Source: Catenovulum agarivorans DS-2
GTDB lineage: Bacteria > Pseudomonadota > Gammaproteobacteria > Enterobacterales > Alteromonadaceae
Assembly: GCF_000568405.1 (NCBI RefSeq)
Contig: NZ_ARZY01000002.1
Coordinates: forward strand, 140,540-204,539
DNA: 64,000 nt
Direction of reading: 5' to 3'
Every line of letters starts with the position of its first letter. Position 1 is the stretch's first letter. Shown here piece by piece: positions 54,381 to 63,731 of this stretch. Below the pieces are notes generated by a model that searched no databases, was not told the DNA's origin, and was given only the letters and a program-made list of their open reading frames with translations. A program made the position numbers and the translations under genes.

Positions 54381-55488
54381 TTAAATACCTATGTCCTTTT
54401 GCACTGACTGTCCAATGGTGTTGGCTCTCGTCGATTAAGTGTAATTGTTTGGCCCGCGCAAAAATATTTGACAGCTCTGTTAGTTCAAGGCCCGTGTAGT
54501 CAGCAAACTCTTTTTTTGGGCAGGCTTCAAATAAGCGAAAACGATTCATAAAATATTCAAATATTCGCTCATCTCTGTCAACAAATCTTTGTTTGTAGGT
54601 GTAATCAATTGCGCTGATATAGCCACTTGGGTGCTTGATCTTCTCAAATCTGAGTATTTTGTTGTGTTCTGGCAAGGAGATTTTTGCATGAGCACCACAG
54701 CCAATTGCGAGATAATCACCAAATCGCCAATAATTTAAATTGTGTTTGCTTTGATAGCCATCTTTGGCATAGGCACTAATCTCGTATTGAGTGTAACCGT
54801 GTTGCGCCAGCAGTGCCTGTCCTTGTTGTTGAATATCCCACAATACATCGTCATCGGGTAAAGTTGGTGGTTTAGACGCAAACAGAGTATTGGGTTCGAT
54901 CGTGAGTTGGTACCAAGAGATATGCTGTGGATCACACGCAATAGCTTGCTCTAAGTCATAGAGTGCATTTTCAACCGATTGGTTTGGCAAGCCATGCATT
55001 AAGTCTAAGTTAAAACTCTTTAGGCCAATGCGGCTAGCCAGTTTCGCAGCTTCAATAGCCTGCGCTGGATTATGAATGCGCCCCAGCTGCTGCAGTTTAT
55101 CAGCTTGAAAGCTTTGCACGCCAATAGAAAATCTATTCACGCCAGCTTGCTTAAACCCGATAAATTTTTGATTGTCTAATGTGCCTGGGTTGGCTTCTAA
55201 TGTGATTTCGCAATCTTTAGCGAGCTGAATTTTCGATTGGACGCCTTGCAATATTTGCGCGATAGCTTCTGCGCTCATAATGCTCGGTGTGCCACCGCCG
55301 AAAAAAATACTGCTTAGTGAGCGATTTTGCACATACTTCAGCTGGCTGTCTAAATCATTGAGCAAAGCTTTAATGTACGACTGCTCATCAATTTTTGTTT
55401 TGAGCGTATGCGAATTAAAATCGCAATACGGACACTTTTGAATACACCAAGGTATATGAATGTACAAGCTAAGTGGTGGCAGTTGCAT
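54346..55488 (-). CDS. hemW: radical SAM haem chaperone HemW
   Basis: A 380-aa radical-SAM protein. CIQKCPYC near the N-terminus (C-x3-C-x2-C) binds the cluster; FGGGTPS binds SAM; LEANPGTLDN follows. These fit HemW, which delivers haem to respiratory proteins, and not the oxygen-independent coproporphyrinogen oxidase HemN, which is longer. Its ATG shares one base with the stop of rdgB (TAATG), a sign of coupled translation. The order rdgB-hemW is common in gammaproteobacteria. Confidence 0.92.
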   Translation of the reverse strand: MQLPPLSLYIHIPWCIQKCPYCDFNSHTLKTKIDEQSYIKALLNDLDSQLKYVQNRSLSSIFFGGGTPSIMSAEAIAQILQGVQSKIQLAKDCEITLEANPGTLDNQKFIGFKQAGVNRFSIGVQSFQADKLQQLGRIHNPAQAIEAAKLASRIGLKSFNLDLMHGLPNQSVENALYDLEQAIACDPQHISWYQLTIEPNTLFASKPPTLPDDDVLWDIQQQGQALLAQHGYTQYEISAYAKDGYQSKHNLNYWRFGDYLAIGCGAHAKISLPEHNKILRFEKIKHPSGYISAIDYTYKQRFVDRDERIFEYFMNRFRLFEACPKKEFADYTGLELTELSNIFARAKQLHLIDESQHHWTVSAKGHRYLNELLELFIDDE

Positions 55489-56093
55489 TAAACCAACTGC
55501 TCCAATTTTTGCACAAGTTGTGCTAGAGCTTGTGCTCTGTGGCTTATTTTATTTTTGTCTTGTTTATCTAGTTCAGCTGAAGTGCAATTGCGCTCGGGAA
55601 CATAAAATATTGGATCGTAACCAAAACCATTTTCACCACTGGCTTGCTGCGTGATTATACCTTGCCAGCTGCCTTGGCAAACAATTGGCGTTGGGTCATT
55701 TTCATGGCGTAAATACACCAACACACACTGAAAACGTGCAGTTCTTTGTGCTTGAGGAACACCTTCTAATGCGCTTAATAGCTTTTCTAAGTTGTCTTTA
55801 TCTGAAGCATTTGCCCCTGCATAGCGCGCAGAATAAATACCTGGAGCGCCCTGTAAATAATCAACTTCAATGCCCGAGTCATCAGCAATTGCAGGTAAAC
55901 CTGTATGTTTAGCTGCATTACGCGCTTTTAAAATCGCATTTTCAATAAAAGTTAAACCCGTTTCTTCAGCTTCGGGTACATTAAATTCTTTTTGTGCGGT
56001 GAATGTTAACCCGAACTTGCTAAACATTTGATTAAATTCAGCAACTTTTCCTGGATTGCCTGTCGCTAACACAATTTGTTTATTGGTAGACAT
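55488..56093 (-). CDS. rdgB: dITP/XTP pyrophosphatase
   Basis: A 201-aa HAM1/RdgB-family enzyme that removes dITP, ITP and XTP from the nucleotide pool. Motifs: [12 protein letters not shown] at the start, [34 protein letters not shown], and [11 protein letters not shown] near the end. Its stop overlaps the hemW start. Confidence 0.95.
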   Translation of the reverse strand: MSTNKQIVLATGNPGKVAEFNQMFSKFGLTFTAQKEFNVPEAEETGLTFIENAILKARNAAKHTGLPAIADDSGIEVDYLQGAPGIYSARYAGANASDKDNLEKLLSALEGVPQAQRTARFQCVLVYLRHENDPTPIVCQGSWQGIITQQASGENGFGYDPIFYVPERNCTSAELDKQDKNKISHRAQALAQLVQKLEQLV

Positions 56094-56183
56094 AAATATC
56101 GTTATTTCGAAGTGGAAGGAATTTGGTAGCTTAAAATCTATTTAAACTACCAATCAAACTCATAATGAGTTCATTAAGATGGA

Positions 56184-56708
56184 TTAGCCGCAGCAGCTAC
56201 CACCGTCTGAATCTGATTTATCGCCACTACAACAGCTGTCCGCTTTATGTACATGGCCATGCTCTAATTCTTCGTCAGTTGCCGCACGAACTTCGATAAC
56301 TTCAACATCAAATTCAAGCGCTACACCAGCCAAAGGATGGTTGCCATCTACTGTGACAAAATCATCTTCAATCTTGGTGATGATCACAGATTGTTGGCCT
56401 TGGTCTGTATCTGCACGTAAGTGCATACCTTCATGAATTTCTTCAATGTGATCAAATACATCGATTGGCAATTTTTGTGCAAGTGCATCATGGTATTCGC
56501 CGTATGCATCAGCGGCTTCAATTTTACAGTTAAATGCTGCACCCGCTTCTTTATCTGCTAATTGTTGCTCTAAACCTTTAATTAAAAAACCACGGCCGTA
56601 TAAAAACGCAAGTGGCTCTCCGTTTTTTGAGGTATCAATTAATTGACCGTCTTTAGCACTTTTAACTGAATAGTGCATGGCTACAACTGTATTTTCTGCT
56701 ATTTTCAT
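56184..56708 (-). CDS. slyD: FKBP-type prolyl isomerase SlyD
   Basis: A 174-aa cytoplasmic FKBP-type isomerase/chaperone. FKBP core at the N- and middle parts (GQLIDTS, FLYGRGFLIKGLEQQL), the insert-in-flap domain, and a metal-binding tail (EHGHVHKADSCC and GGSCCG, rich in His and Cys) as in SlyD, which supplies nickel to hydrogenase assembly in E. coli; here the tail is shorter. Its start overlaps the ygfZ stop by 4 bp, so these two are co-translated. Confidence 0.9.
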   Translation of the reverse strand: MKIAENTVVAMHYSVKSAKDGQLIDTSKNGEPLAFLYGRGFLIKGLEQQLADKEAGAAFNCKIEAADAYGEYHDALAQKLPIDVFDHIEEIHEGMHLRADTDQGQQSVIITKIEDDFVTVDGNHPLAGVALEFDVEVIEVRAATDEELEHGHVHKADSCCSGDKSDSDGGSCCG

Positions 56709-57559
56709 TTTGTTTCCTCGTATTCAAGAGAGTAGGGTTGAGCGGACAGTTGAACCTGACGTTGACTATCATCTTTTACTCTATAATTTGCTTGTATATC
56801 TGAATCTAATGCCAAAACTGCAATGCCTTGGCATTGGCCGGATGAGTTATCGGCGGTTGATTGGATTATTTCACCAGCTCGACGCCAATTTTCACCAAGC
56901 TGTACTTCAATTGTTTCACCGATTTGCAGTGTTTGCTCACTTGCAATGGCGAAACAACCACGTTTATTACCACCACGATAGCGCATGCGAGCAACCGTTT
57001 CTTGGCCCATGTAACAGCCTTTTTTAAAACTGATAGCATTCAATGCATGAGCGTTAATTGCTTGCGGTACGAATTCGCCTTGGTGTTGTTGAGTAATAAA
57101 TGGTATTAAGTTATCAGACAAAGCTGCAACAAAAGCGGCATCATCACTTTGTGAGGCGCTGCTCACAAACAGTCGAATGTTTGGCGACATTTGCACACTT
57201 GTTTGCGCTGAATCGATAACTTGATGTAATGCTGATTCTGTTTCAGTGCGTTGGAAAGAAAAATCGAAATCACATTGTGAAAATTCAATTTTTGCAAAAA
57301 CACCGAACTTTTTAAGTTCAGCGAGTGATTTTTCAATGGTTGATTTATGTTGAAATAACAACAAATTATCTTTAAAGGGGATGATGTAGCTTAATGCCCA
57401 AACTTTACCTTTTGCATCACAATGGCAGGCAAAACAAGCTTGGTTTGCTGCTAAACTGGTTAAATCAGCTGTTAATTGGCTGTTTAAATATGTGTATTTG
57501 TCTTCTCCGCTAATTTGAATAGCAGACCAGTCGTTTAATTGGTAAGTCGTTGTCGACAT
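56705..57559 (-). CDS. ygfZ: folate-dependent Fe-S cluster protein YgfZ
   Basis: A 284-aa GcvT-like protein. The motif KGCYMGQETVARMRYRG holds the invariant cysteine of the YgfZ (KGC-Y-x-GQE) family, which helps assemble or repair certain iron-sulphur proteins, including MiaB. N-terminus with LNSQLTADLTSL and the folate-domain elements are present. Divergent from sdhE. Confidence 0.92.
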   Translation of the reverse strand: MSTTTYQLNDWSAIQISGEDKYTYLNSQLTADLTSLAANQACFACHCDAKGKVWALSYIIPFKDNLLLFQHKSTIEKSLAELKKFGVFAKIEFSQCDFDFSFQRTETESALHQVIDSAQTSVQMSPNIRLFVSSASQSDDAAFVAALSDNLIPFITQQHQGEFVPQAINAHALNAISFKKGCYMGQETVARMRYRGGNKRGCFAIASEQTLQIGETIEVQLGENWRRAGEIIQSTADNSSGQCQGIAVLALDSDIQANYRVKDDSQRQVQLSAQPYSLEYEETK

Positions 57560-57762
57560 GCAGAAAATCCACGGATGATTAATTAAAATTGAAACTGTAA
57601 CCTATATGGCGCCATTGTAGCAAAATTCAAGTTGGCGATCTTTAGTTTAGCCTGTTTATACCTTTAATTCGCCACTTTAATAGTATAGCCACTGGCTGAA
57701 CGAGAATAAGCCAAGTATACTCAAACAAATTGATAAAATTTATTATTGAGGCAACAGCCATT

Positions 57763-58011
57763 ATGCAAAGTGAAGCGAGAACTCGGTGGGCATGCCGCCG
57801 CGGAATGTTAGAATTAGACGTTATTTTTATGCCGTTTATGGACAATCACTATGCGAATTTACCGGAATCGGAACAACTCATCTTTCAACGTTTGTTGGAG
57901 GGGGATGACCCTGAGTTATATGCTTGGTTTATGGGGCATGAAAAGTGTGAAGACGCTGAATTAGCCGCAATGGTCAAAAAAATCCATAAACTAAATGGCG
58001 CACTCGTCTAA
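57763..58011 (+). CDS. sdhE: succinate dehydrogenase flavinylation factor SdhE
   Basis: An 82-aa protein with the conserved RRGMLELD motif (RGxxE) needed to attach FAD to SdhA, then IFMPFMDNHYANLPESEQ-like middle and a WFMGHEKCEDAEL segment. Length and motif fit SdhE/CptB. Upstream of cptA, as in other gammaproteobacteria. I chose the ATG at 57763 because the family starts near the RRG motif; an upstream TTG is rejected. Confidence 0.92.
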   Translation: MQSEARTRWACRRGMLELDVIFMPFMDNHYANLPESEQLIFQRLLEGDDPELYAWFMGHEKCEDAELAAMVKKIHKLNGALV

Positions 58012-58043
58012 CAATAGATTGAACGTTAAAGAAAAGGACTTCT

Positions 58044-58430
58044 GTGCAACATCAAATTTCGCTGACGCCGAATCGGGTGATTATCCTGCCTGTTTTTGCC
58101 ATTTCTGCTGGCTACTTCACCTTGCTGAACTACAGCTTATTCAACTTAACAACAGCCGCAAAAATTATCGTATTCTGCAGCTGTGTCGTGCTGGCGATAT
58201 TGTTGTATCGGTGGGTTTATAAAAATATCCCTAAATCTTTTTTAATCACACAATCAGGCAAAATTTTGTATCAACAAATAGCCTACACGCCCAATTTGAT
58301 TATGGATAACTTTCTTGGTTGGTTTTGCTTAAAGCTTACAAGCTCAAGTGGGGCAGAGCATCTTTGGCTGTTACATATCAGCATGTTAACAAGCAAAGAT
58401 GCATCAAGGTTTAGGCGATTATTGCGGTGA
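58044..58430 (+). CDS. cptA: YgfX/CptA-like membrane protein
   Basis: A 128-aa protein with two N-terminal spans (about 12-31 and 35-55) and a cytoplasmic beta-rich tail. It begins with GTG after an AAGGA site. The order sdhE-ygfX and the size fit the CptA partner of SdhE/CptB, reported to affect cell shape through MreB and FtsZ. Sequence similarity is low, as usual for this family. The last 12 bases overlap the convergent nadB end. Confidence 0.7.
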   Translation: MQHQISLTPNRVIILPVFAISAGYFTLLNYSLFNLTTAAKIIVFCSCVVLAILLYRWVYKNIPKSFLITQSGKILYQQIAYTPNLIMDNFLGWFCLKLTSSSGAEHLWLLHISMLTSKDASRFRRLLR

Positions 58431-60026
58431 TAGAATGGTTGGCTTAGCTTCTTCCTTGCTGTTTGGATAATCTAAGTTGTAGTGCAAACCACGACTTTCA
58501 TCCCGTTGCATTGCACAGCGAACAATTAATTCGGCAACATCAAGTAAATTTCGCAACTCCAACAAATTATTACTGACTCGGAAGTTTGCGTAATAATCTT
58601 TTACTTCTTGCTGCAACAGTTCAATACGGCGGATCGCGCGTTCTAATCGCTTATTTGTTCGAACAATGCCAACGTAATCCCACATCAACAAGCGCAGTTC
58701 GTGCCAGTTATGTTGAATCACAACTTCTTCATCACTATCACACACTTGGCTTTCATCCCAACTTGGAATAACAGGATAATGGGAAATATCAAAACCACTG
58801 TTTATTATCTGTTTTGCTGCGGCTTCGGCAAAAACTAAACACTCTAACAAAGAGTTACTTGCCATACGATTTGCACCGTGCAAGCCAGTGTAGGCAACTT
58901 CACCAACGGCATATAAATTTTCGATATCGGTTTGACCATTTAAATCTGTCATTACGCCACCACAAGTGTAGTGCGCGGCAGGTACAACCGGAATGGGATG
59001 TTTACTGATGTTAAGACCAAATTTTTTGCATTTTTTGTAAATATTTGGGAAATGCTGTTTGATAAAGTCTTTTGGTTTATGGCTGATGTCTAGGTACATG
59101 CAATCAGCGCCTAAACGTTTCATCTCGTAGTCAATTGCCCGTGCGACAATATCGCGCGGTGCAAGCTCTGCTCGGTCGTCAAATTCAGGCATAAAACGGC
59201 TGCCATCTGGGCGGCGCAAGTAAGCCCCTTCACCACGCAGCGCTTCAGTCAACAAAAAGTTTTTTGCATCAGGGTGATACAAGCAGGTTGGATGGAATTG
59301 GTTAAACTCCATATTGGCAACGCGGCAGCCCGCACGCCAAGCCATTGCAATGCCATCACCGCTGGCAATATCTGGGTTAGAGGTATATTGATATACTTTA
59401 CTCGCACCACCTGTTGCCAACACAACTTTGGCTGCTTTAATAACTTCAACTCGCTCGCTGGTGCGGTTCCAAACATAAGCACCATAAACTTTCTTACCTG
59501 TTTGTTTTATTTTTTTGTCGGTAATTAAATCAACAGCGTTGTAACTTTCGAATATGCGGATGTTTTGGTGCATTTGTGCGGTGCGAATTAAGGTTTTCTG
59601 CACCGCCTTACCTGTTGCATCGGCTGCGTGCAAAATTCGTCGGTGACTGTGGCCCCCTTCGCGAGTAAGATGGTATTTTTCATGGCCATCTGCTGTTGTC
59701 ACAGTATCAAACGGAACACCATAAGAAATTAACGTTTCTAGGCTGCGCCGCGCATTTTCGGCGGTAAAGCGCACAGCGGGTTCATCGCATAAACCAGCAC
59801 CTGCAACTAGGGTATCTTGCACATGCGATTCAATGCTGTCGTTTTTATCAAATACAGCTGCGATGCCACCTTGGGCATAATAAGTTGAACCTTCTTTTAG
59901 TTTTGACTTACTAAGTACAATAACATTTGCAGTTGACGCTAAACGTAACGCCAAAGTTAAGCCAGCGGCACCGGCGCCGATGACTAGCACGTCACATTTA
60001 TGCTCAAGCGGAGTTTGATTAGTCAT
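58419..60026 (-). CDS. nadB: L-aspartate oxidase
   Basis: A 535-aa FAD enzyme that converts L-aspartate to iminoaspartate in NAD synthesis. Motifs: [16 protein letters not shown] (dinucleotide fold), [20 protein letters not shown]-like region ([12 protein letters not shown]), [21 protein letters not shown], and [12 protein letters not shown] at the FAD site. Divergent from rpoE, a neighbour pair common in gammaproteobacteria. Confidence 0.97.
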   Translation of the reverse strand: MTNQTPLEHKCDVLVIGAGAAGLTLALRLASTANVIVLSKSKLKEGSTYYAQGGIAAVFDKNDSIESHVQDTLVAGAGLCDEPAVRFTAENARRSLETLISYGVPFDTVTTADGHEKYHLTREGGHSHRRILHAADATGKAVQKTLIRTAQMHQNIRIFESYNAVDLITDKKIKQTGKKVYGAYVWNRTSERVEVIKAAKVVLATGGASKVYQYTSNPDIASGDGIAMAWRAGCRVANMEFNQFHPTCLYHPDAKNFLLTEALRGEGAYLRRPDGSRFMPEFDDRAELAPRDIVARAIDYEMKRLGADCMYLDISHKPKDFIKQHFPNIYKKCKKFGLNISKHPIPVVPAAHYTCGGVMTDLNGQTDIENLYAVGEVAYTGLHGANRMASNSLLECLVFAEAAAKQIINSGFDISHYPVIPSWDESQVCDSDEEVVIQHNWHELRLLMWDYVGIVRTNKRLERAIRRIELLQQEVKDYYANFRVSNNLLELRNLLDVAELIVRCAMQRDESRGLHYNLDYPNSKEEAKPTILSPQ

Positions 60027-60084
60027 GTTTATATTTCACAATCCGTATATTCTAGGTAGATTGTAACCTTAAAAAAATTTTTTA

Positions 60085-60112
60085 GAACTTTTTCTAGTTT
60101 ATAGTGTCTATC
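60085..60112 (+). promoter_or_regulatory. sigma-E type promoter upstream of rpoE
   Basis: GAACTT (60085-60090), 16-bp spacer, TCTATC (60107-60112). This matches the E. coli sigma-E consensus GAACTT-N16-TCTGA in the -35 box, spacing and first three or four bases of the -10. It would make rpoE autoregulated, as in E. coli. Confidence 0.75.
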
Positions 60113-60184
60113 AACACATACTAGCGAAAATAAACGATTCGCAAAAATAATTAGTGAAGTAAAGCAGGAGTACAGGCACATATT

Positions 60185-60763
60185 ATGAAGCCGGAAGTTA
60201 CCGACCAACAATTGGTTGAACGTGTACAGCGCGGTGATAAGCAAGCATTCAACTTGTTGGTGCAAAAGTATCAACATAAGGTGACTAGCTTGGTATCGCG
60301 TTATGTTAAGCACCCGGGCGATATTGCTGATGTAGCACAAGAAGCTTTTATTAAAGCCTACAGAGCCATTCCAGGTTTTAGAGGTGAAAGTGCTTTTTAT
60401 ACTTGGCTTTATCGAATTGCCGTTAACAGTGCTAAAAACTATATTGCTTCGCAAGCTCGAAAAGTGGCTGTGAATGATATAGATGTAGCTGATGCAGAAT
60501 TTATCGATAGTGCAGATGCACTTCGAGTGAACAGCTCGCCAGAGCAGTTGATGATGTCAGATCAAGTTAAACAAGTTGTTTTTAAAACCATTGATGGTTT
60601 ACCTGACGACTTAAAAACAGCTATCACCTTACGAGAGATAGATGGATTGAGTTATGAAGAAATTGCAGATGTAATGGAGTGTCCAGTAGGGACAGTTCGC
60701 TCACGGATTTTTAGAGCTCGTGAAGCGATAGATACAAATTTACAGCCTCTTTTAGCAAGATAG
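60185..60763 (+). CDS. rpoE: RNA polymerase sigma factor RpoE
   Basis: A 192-aa ECF sigma factor of the extracytoplasmic stress response. Region 2 (about 20-90: NLLVQKYQHKVTSLVSRYV, DVAQEAFIKAYRAI, YTWLYRIA) and region 4 (about 130-185: LREIDGLSYEEIADVMECPVG, then RSRIFRAREAI) are complete, as is the length. First gene of rpoE-rseA-rseB-rseC. Confidence 0.97.
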   Translation: MKPEVTDQQLVERVQRGDKQAFNLLVQKYQHKVTSLVSRYVKHPGDIADVAQEAFIKAYRAIPGFRGESAFYTWLYRIAVNSAKNYIASQARKVAVNDIDVADAEFIDSADALRVNSSPEQLMMSDQVKQVVFKTIDGLPDDLKTAITLREIDGLSYEEIADVMECPVGTVRSRIFRAREAIDTNLQPLLAR

Positions 60764-60789
60764 ATTCTAGTTGGAAAAGTGAAGTGACT

Positions 60790-61431
60790 ATGAGTTCAAA
60801 AAGTAAAGAAAACATTTCGGCTTTCGTTGATGGACAGCAAGATAACCCACAAGTTATCGACAAAATGAAGCAAGATCCTAAGTTAGCAGAATGTTTTGGT
60901 CGTTATCATATGATAGGTGATGCCATGCGTAATGAGTTGCCCAGTCAACTTAACCTAGGTATTGCAGATAGTGTAATGCAGGCTATCGACAAAGAACCTG
61001 TTGTACTGGCTCCAAACGCTAGACAAACTGCCAATCAAGCAGAACAAGCGGCTAAAAGTAAATCGACCACTTCAAGTAAAGTTGTGCAGTTGTTTAAACC
61101 CGCGCTACAATACGGCTTAGCAGCATCGTTTGCGGCTGCGCTTGTTGTTGGATTCCAAATTGAGCAAAACAATACATCGGTTGAAGTACCGCAACCCGTA
61201 TTACAAACATTTCCAATTGGTGGTTCGTTAGATCCAGTGAGCATGCAGCAAGTGCAAAGTGTACAGTCAGTGAGCTCATATGATGCAATGCAACAAAGGC
61301 AACGTATTAACGCTTATATTATGGATCATGCGCAGCAACTGAAAACACGCCAGCATGAACCTATGGCCGCAAAGCCGACTAAAACCCAATTAGAGCAACA
61401 CAAAGGTGATTCGTCTGAAACTACTCAATAA
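60790..61431 (+). CDS. rseA: anti-sigma-E factor RseA
   Basis: A 213-aa inner-membrane protein. N-terminal cytoplasmic anti-sigma domain (about 1-80: ENISAFVDGQQDN, CFGRYHMIGDAMRNEL), one span (about 108-126, GLAASFAAALVVGF) and a periplasmic tail that is the target of DegS/RseP-type cleavage. It holds RpoE inactive. The ATG at 60790 is preferred to a GTG six bases upstream. Confidence 0.93.
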   Translation: MSSKSKENISAFVDGQQDNPQVIDKMKQDPKLAECFGRYHMIGDAMRNELPSQLNLGIADSVMQAIDKEPVVLAPNARQTANQAEQAAKSKSTTSSKVVQLFKPALQYGLAASFAAALVVGFQIEQNNTSVEVPQPVLQTFPIGGSLDPVSMQQVQSVQSVSSYDAMQQRQRINAYIMDHAQQLKTRQHEPMAAKPTKTQLEQHKGDSSETTQ

Positions 61432-62458
61432 CTTGACGAATACTCAGCCATACCAGAGCGCAAATACGCGCTCTAGCAGCCACCAAAACCTTTCGGCTTG
61501 GTGGTTTGTTTTTTTTAGGGCGAGTATTTTTGGTCTACTGTTAGTCCATTTTGGTTTAAAAGCCAATACGGATGACGCGCACGAATGGCTATTGCGAATG
61601 CAAGAAAGCTCACAAACCCTTAACTACGAAATTTCATTTGTGGTCGTAAATGGCAATAAGGCAGACCCTTGGCGCTGGTTTCATGGCACGGTTGGCGACA
61701 ATGAATTAGAAATCTTAACTGCGCTTAATGGCCCAGGCCAACAACTGATCCGTAAAAACCAAGTGATTACCTACTTGCAGCCAGAGCAGCCCGCATACAG
61801 TATTAAAGATACCATTACCGATGGGCCAATTCCTGAATTGGTAAGGGCAAATATCGAGCAAATATCGCTGAGTTATGACTTTCACTTAGTCGGTAAAAGC
61901 CGAGTGGCAGGATTACCGGCGAGGTTAGTTCGCATTATAGCTAAAGATAACCATAGGTATAATTATTGGTTATGGTTGCACGAAGACACTGGCTTATTGT
62001 TAAAATCAGCGATTGTTTCTGAAAATGGCGAAGCGCTAGAGCAGTTGCAGGTATCAAACGTGCAAGTATTTAGTGAGCCAAGTGAAATCATCACTGAGGT
62101 CGATAAAGCAGATTTACCCGAAGCTGTGATGATTAAAAACAGTGCGCCAATGCAAAATATGAATTGGCAAATTGGCTGGGTACCACCTGGATTTGAGCCA
62201 GTTAAAGTTGACCGACATTATTTGTATGGCACCAATAAAGAATTGGTTGACTATGTAATGTTGTCTGATGGGGTTGTGTGGTTTTCAATTTATTTAAGAC
62301 AAATGGAATCTGGTGAAACAGTTAAGCCAGTGGCGTTTAATTCAGGCGCTAATAGTTATTTAACTCAACAAATTCAACAAGCCGAAGTGACGGTTATAGG
62401 TAAAATACCAGCAGAAACAGCACAGCGAGTTGTTAATGCGATTAGTTGGAAAGAGTAA
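61406..62458 (+). CDS. rseB: sigma-E regulatory protein RseB
   Basis: A 350-aa periplasmic protein that binds RseA and shields it from cleavage. The mature part begins near ANTDDAHEWLLRM and has the two RseB domains (LolA-like N-terminal, then C-terminal from about 235). A hydrophobic segment before it (about 38-53) acts as the export signal. The start is uncertain: the only good in-frame choice is GTG at 61406, 26 bp inside rseA; this gives an unusually long polar extension ahead of the signal. Confidence 0.88.
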   Translation: MIRLKLLNNLTNTQPYQSANTRSSSHQNLSAWWFVFFRASIFGLLLVHFGLKANTDDAHEWLLRMQESSQTLNYEISFVVVNGNKADPWRWFHGTVGDNELEILTALNGPGQQLIRKNQVITYLQPEQPAYSIKDTITDGPIPELVRANIEQISLSYDFHLVGKSRVAGLPARLVRIIAKDNHRYNYWLWLHEDTGLLLKSAIVSENGEALEQLQVSNVQVFSEPSEIITEVDKADLPEAVMIKNSAPMQNMNWQIGWVPPGFEPVKVDRHYLYGTNKELVDYVMLSDGVVWFSIYLRQMESGETVKPVAFNSGANSYLTQQIQQAEVTVIGKIPAETAQRVVNAISWKE

Positions 62459-62466
62459 CTCACAGC

Positions 62467-62925
62467 ATGATGTATGAAAAAGCCGTAGTTGCACAGCGCT
62501 ACAACCAACAACTTATATGGGTTGAAAGCCAAGTTAAAACAACCTGCGGCACATGCCAACACAACAAAAACTGTGGCACAGGGGTGTTGGCAAGCATGAT
62601 GGCAAAAAAAACCAATAGAGTTCTGGTTGAATGCGTTGAGCATGTTGAAGTAGGTCAAGAAGTGACAGTTGCCATCCCAGAACACAACCTATTGGCTGCA
62701 TCTTGGCTATTATACGGCTTGCCGCTTATTAGTTTTATGTTAACCCTGATGGTTGCACAACTATTTAATTGGCATGAGTTGTTAGTGTTGTTAGCAAGCT
62801 CAACAGTAATGGCCATTGCATTTAGCTCGGTTAAAGGCCTACAAAAACGCTTTAAATCTACTCAAATTTTACCCCATGTTGTGCAATCAGTTGGTGGCAT
62901 TCAATATCAATGCAGTGACAATTAA
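62467..62925 (+). CDS. rseC: SoxR-reducing/sigma-E regulator RseC
   Basis: A 152-aa inner-membrane protein. N-terminal cysteine cluster CGTCQHNKNCG, then a soluble region, and two spans (about 75-95 and 100-118). Same arrangement as E. coli RseC. The ATG at 62467 fits the family start; an in-frame TTG at 62446 overlaps rseB and is rejected. lepA, usual next gene, is not found here. Confidence 0.9.
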   Translation: MMYEKAVVAQRYNQQLIWVESQVKTTCGTCQHNKNCGTGVLASMMAKKTNRVLVECVEHVEVGQEVTVAIPEHNLLAASWLLYGLPLISFMLTLMVAQLFNWHELLVLLASSTVMAIAFSSVKGLQKRFKSTQILPHVVQSVGGIQYQCSDN

Positions 62926-63126
62926 ACTTTATAAGTAAGCTGAACTCTTCTCCCTCCGATACATCCTCTCAGATTTTGTTAATGACCATCAGCTTGTTTG
63001 AGTTGTTTGGCTTTTATGTGTGATAAATTCAAACATATTATGTTTGTGGTGTTGGTGATTCAGTTAAACTTACTTGTTTATTCAATATAGATGCTGCATT
63101 CCCATTTATAGTGTTGAGAGGCAACA

Positions 63127-63642
63127 ATGATATTTAAAAAAATAGAAAAGAAATTAACCGGTTGGCAAGCTGTTTTATTAATAATCAGCCCAGTGTTTTT
63201 ATTAGTTTCAAGCATTTGGATTTATGCTGGTTATCAATTAGATGAAGATATGAAGGTTGTGAATACCGTGAAGGGCGAGTTAGTGTACTACCGTGACCCT
63301 ACAGGCAAAGGCACCAGTACATATGTCTATTTGCATATTCGCCGATTCGATTCAGGTGAGCTTTTGAAATTGACTGCTTATATTAAACCAAAGTTGAAGC
63401 AATTGCTTCAACAATACAAGGGACCAATAAAAGCGAATGTTTTTGGACCATTGGACGGTAGGTTTGTACTGGTGTCTCATGCGCATACCCGCGACTTTTA
63501 CACCATCACAACTGAGCATGAAGACTATCGTAAACAGCAAGAAATTATATGTGCATTTCACCCAAAATATATATCGCAAGAGATACCTAGGTGCACATCA
63601 GACTTAAGACCTTTTTTGAACCAAGCCAATTATGCTCGGTAA
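63127..63642 (+). CDS. single-span membrane protein, unrecognised
   Basis: 171 aa: a short cytoplasmic start, one membrane span (about 15-36), and an extracytoplasmic domain of about 130 residues with two cysteines (C142 in IICAFHPKYI, C156 in PRCTSD) that may form a disulphide. I do not recognise a family. It has a GAGAGG ribosome site. It lies between rseC and an IS relic and may be accessory DNA. Confidence 0.6.
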   Translation: MIFKKIEKKLTGWQAVLLIISPVFLLVSSIWIYAGYQLDEDMKVVNTVKGELVYYRDPTGKGTSTYVYLHIRRFDSGELLKLTAYIKPKLKQLLQQYKGPIKANVFGPLDGRFVLVSHAHTRDFYTITTEHEDYRKQQEIICAFHPKYISQEIPRCTSDLRPFLNQANYAR

Positions 63643-63731
63643 ATTAGGAGCATGCTTGTTTTACTGTTTGTTGGATTTAAAACTAGGTAAATTTTAACGT
63701 TTGTTACCAAACCAATATTAATTATTGATTT

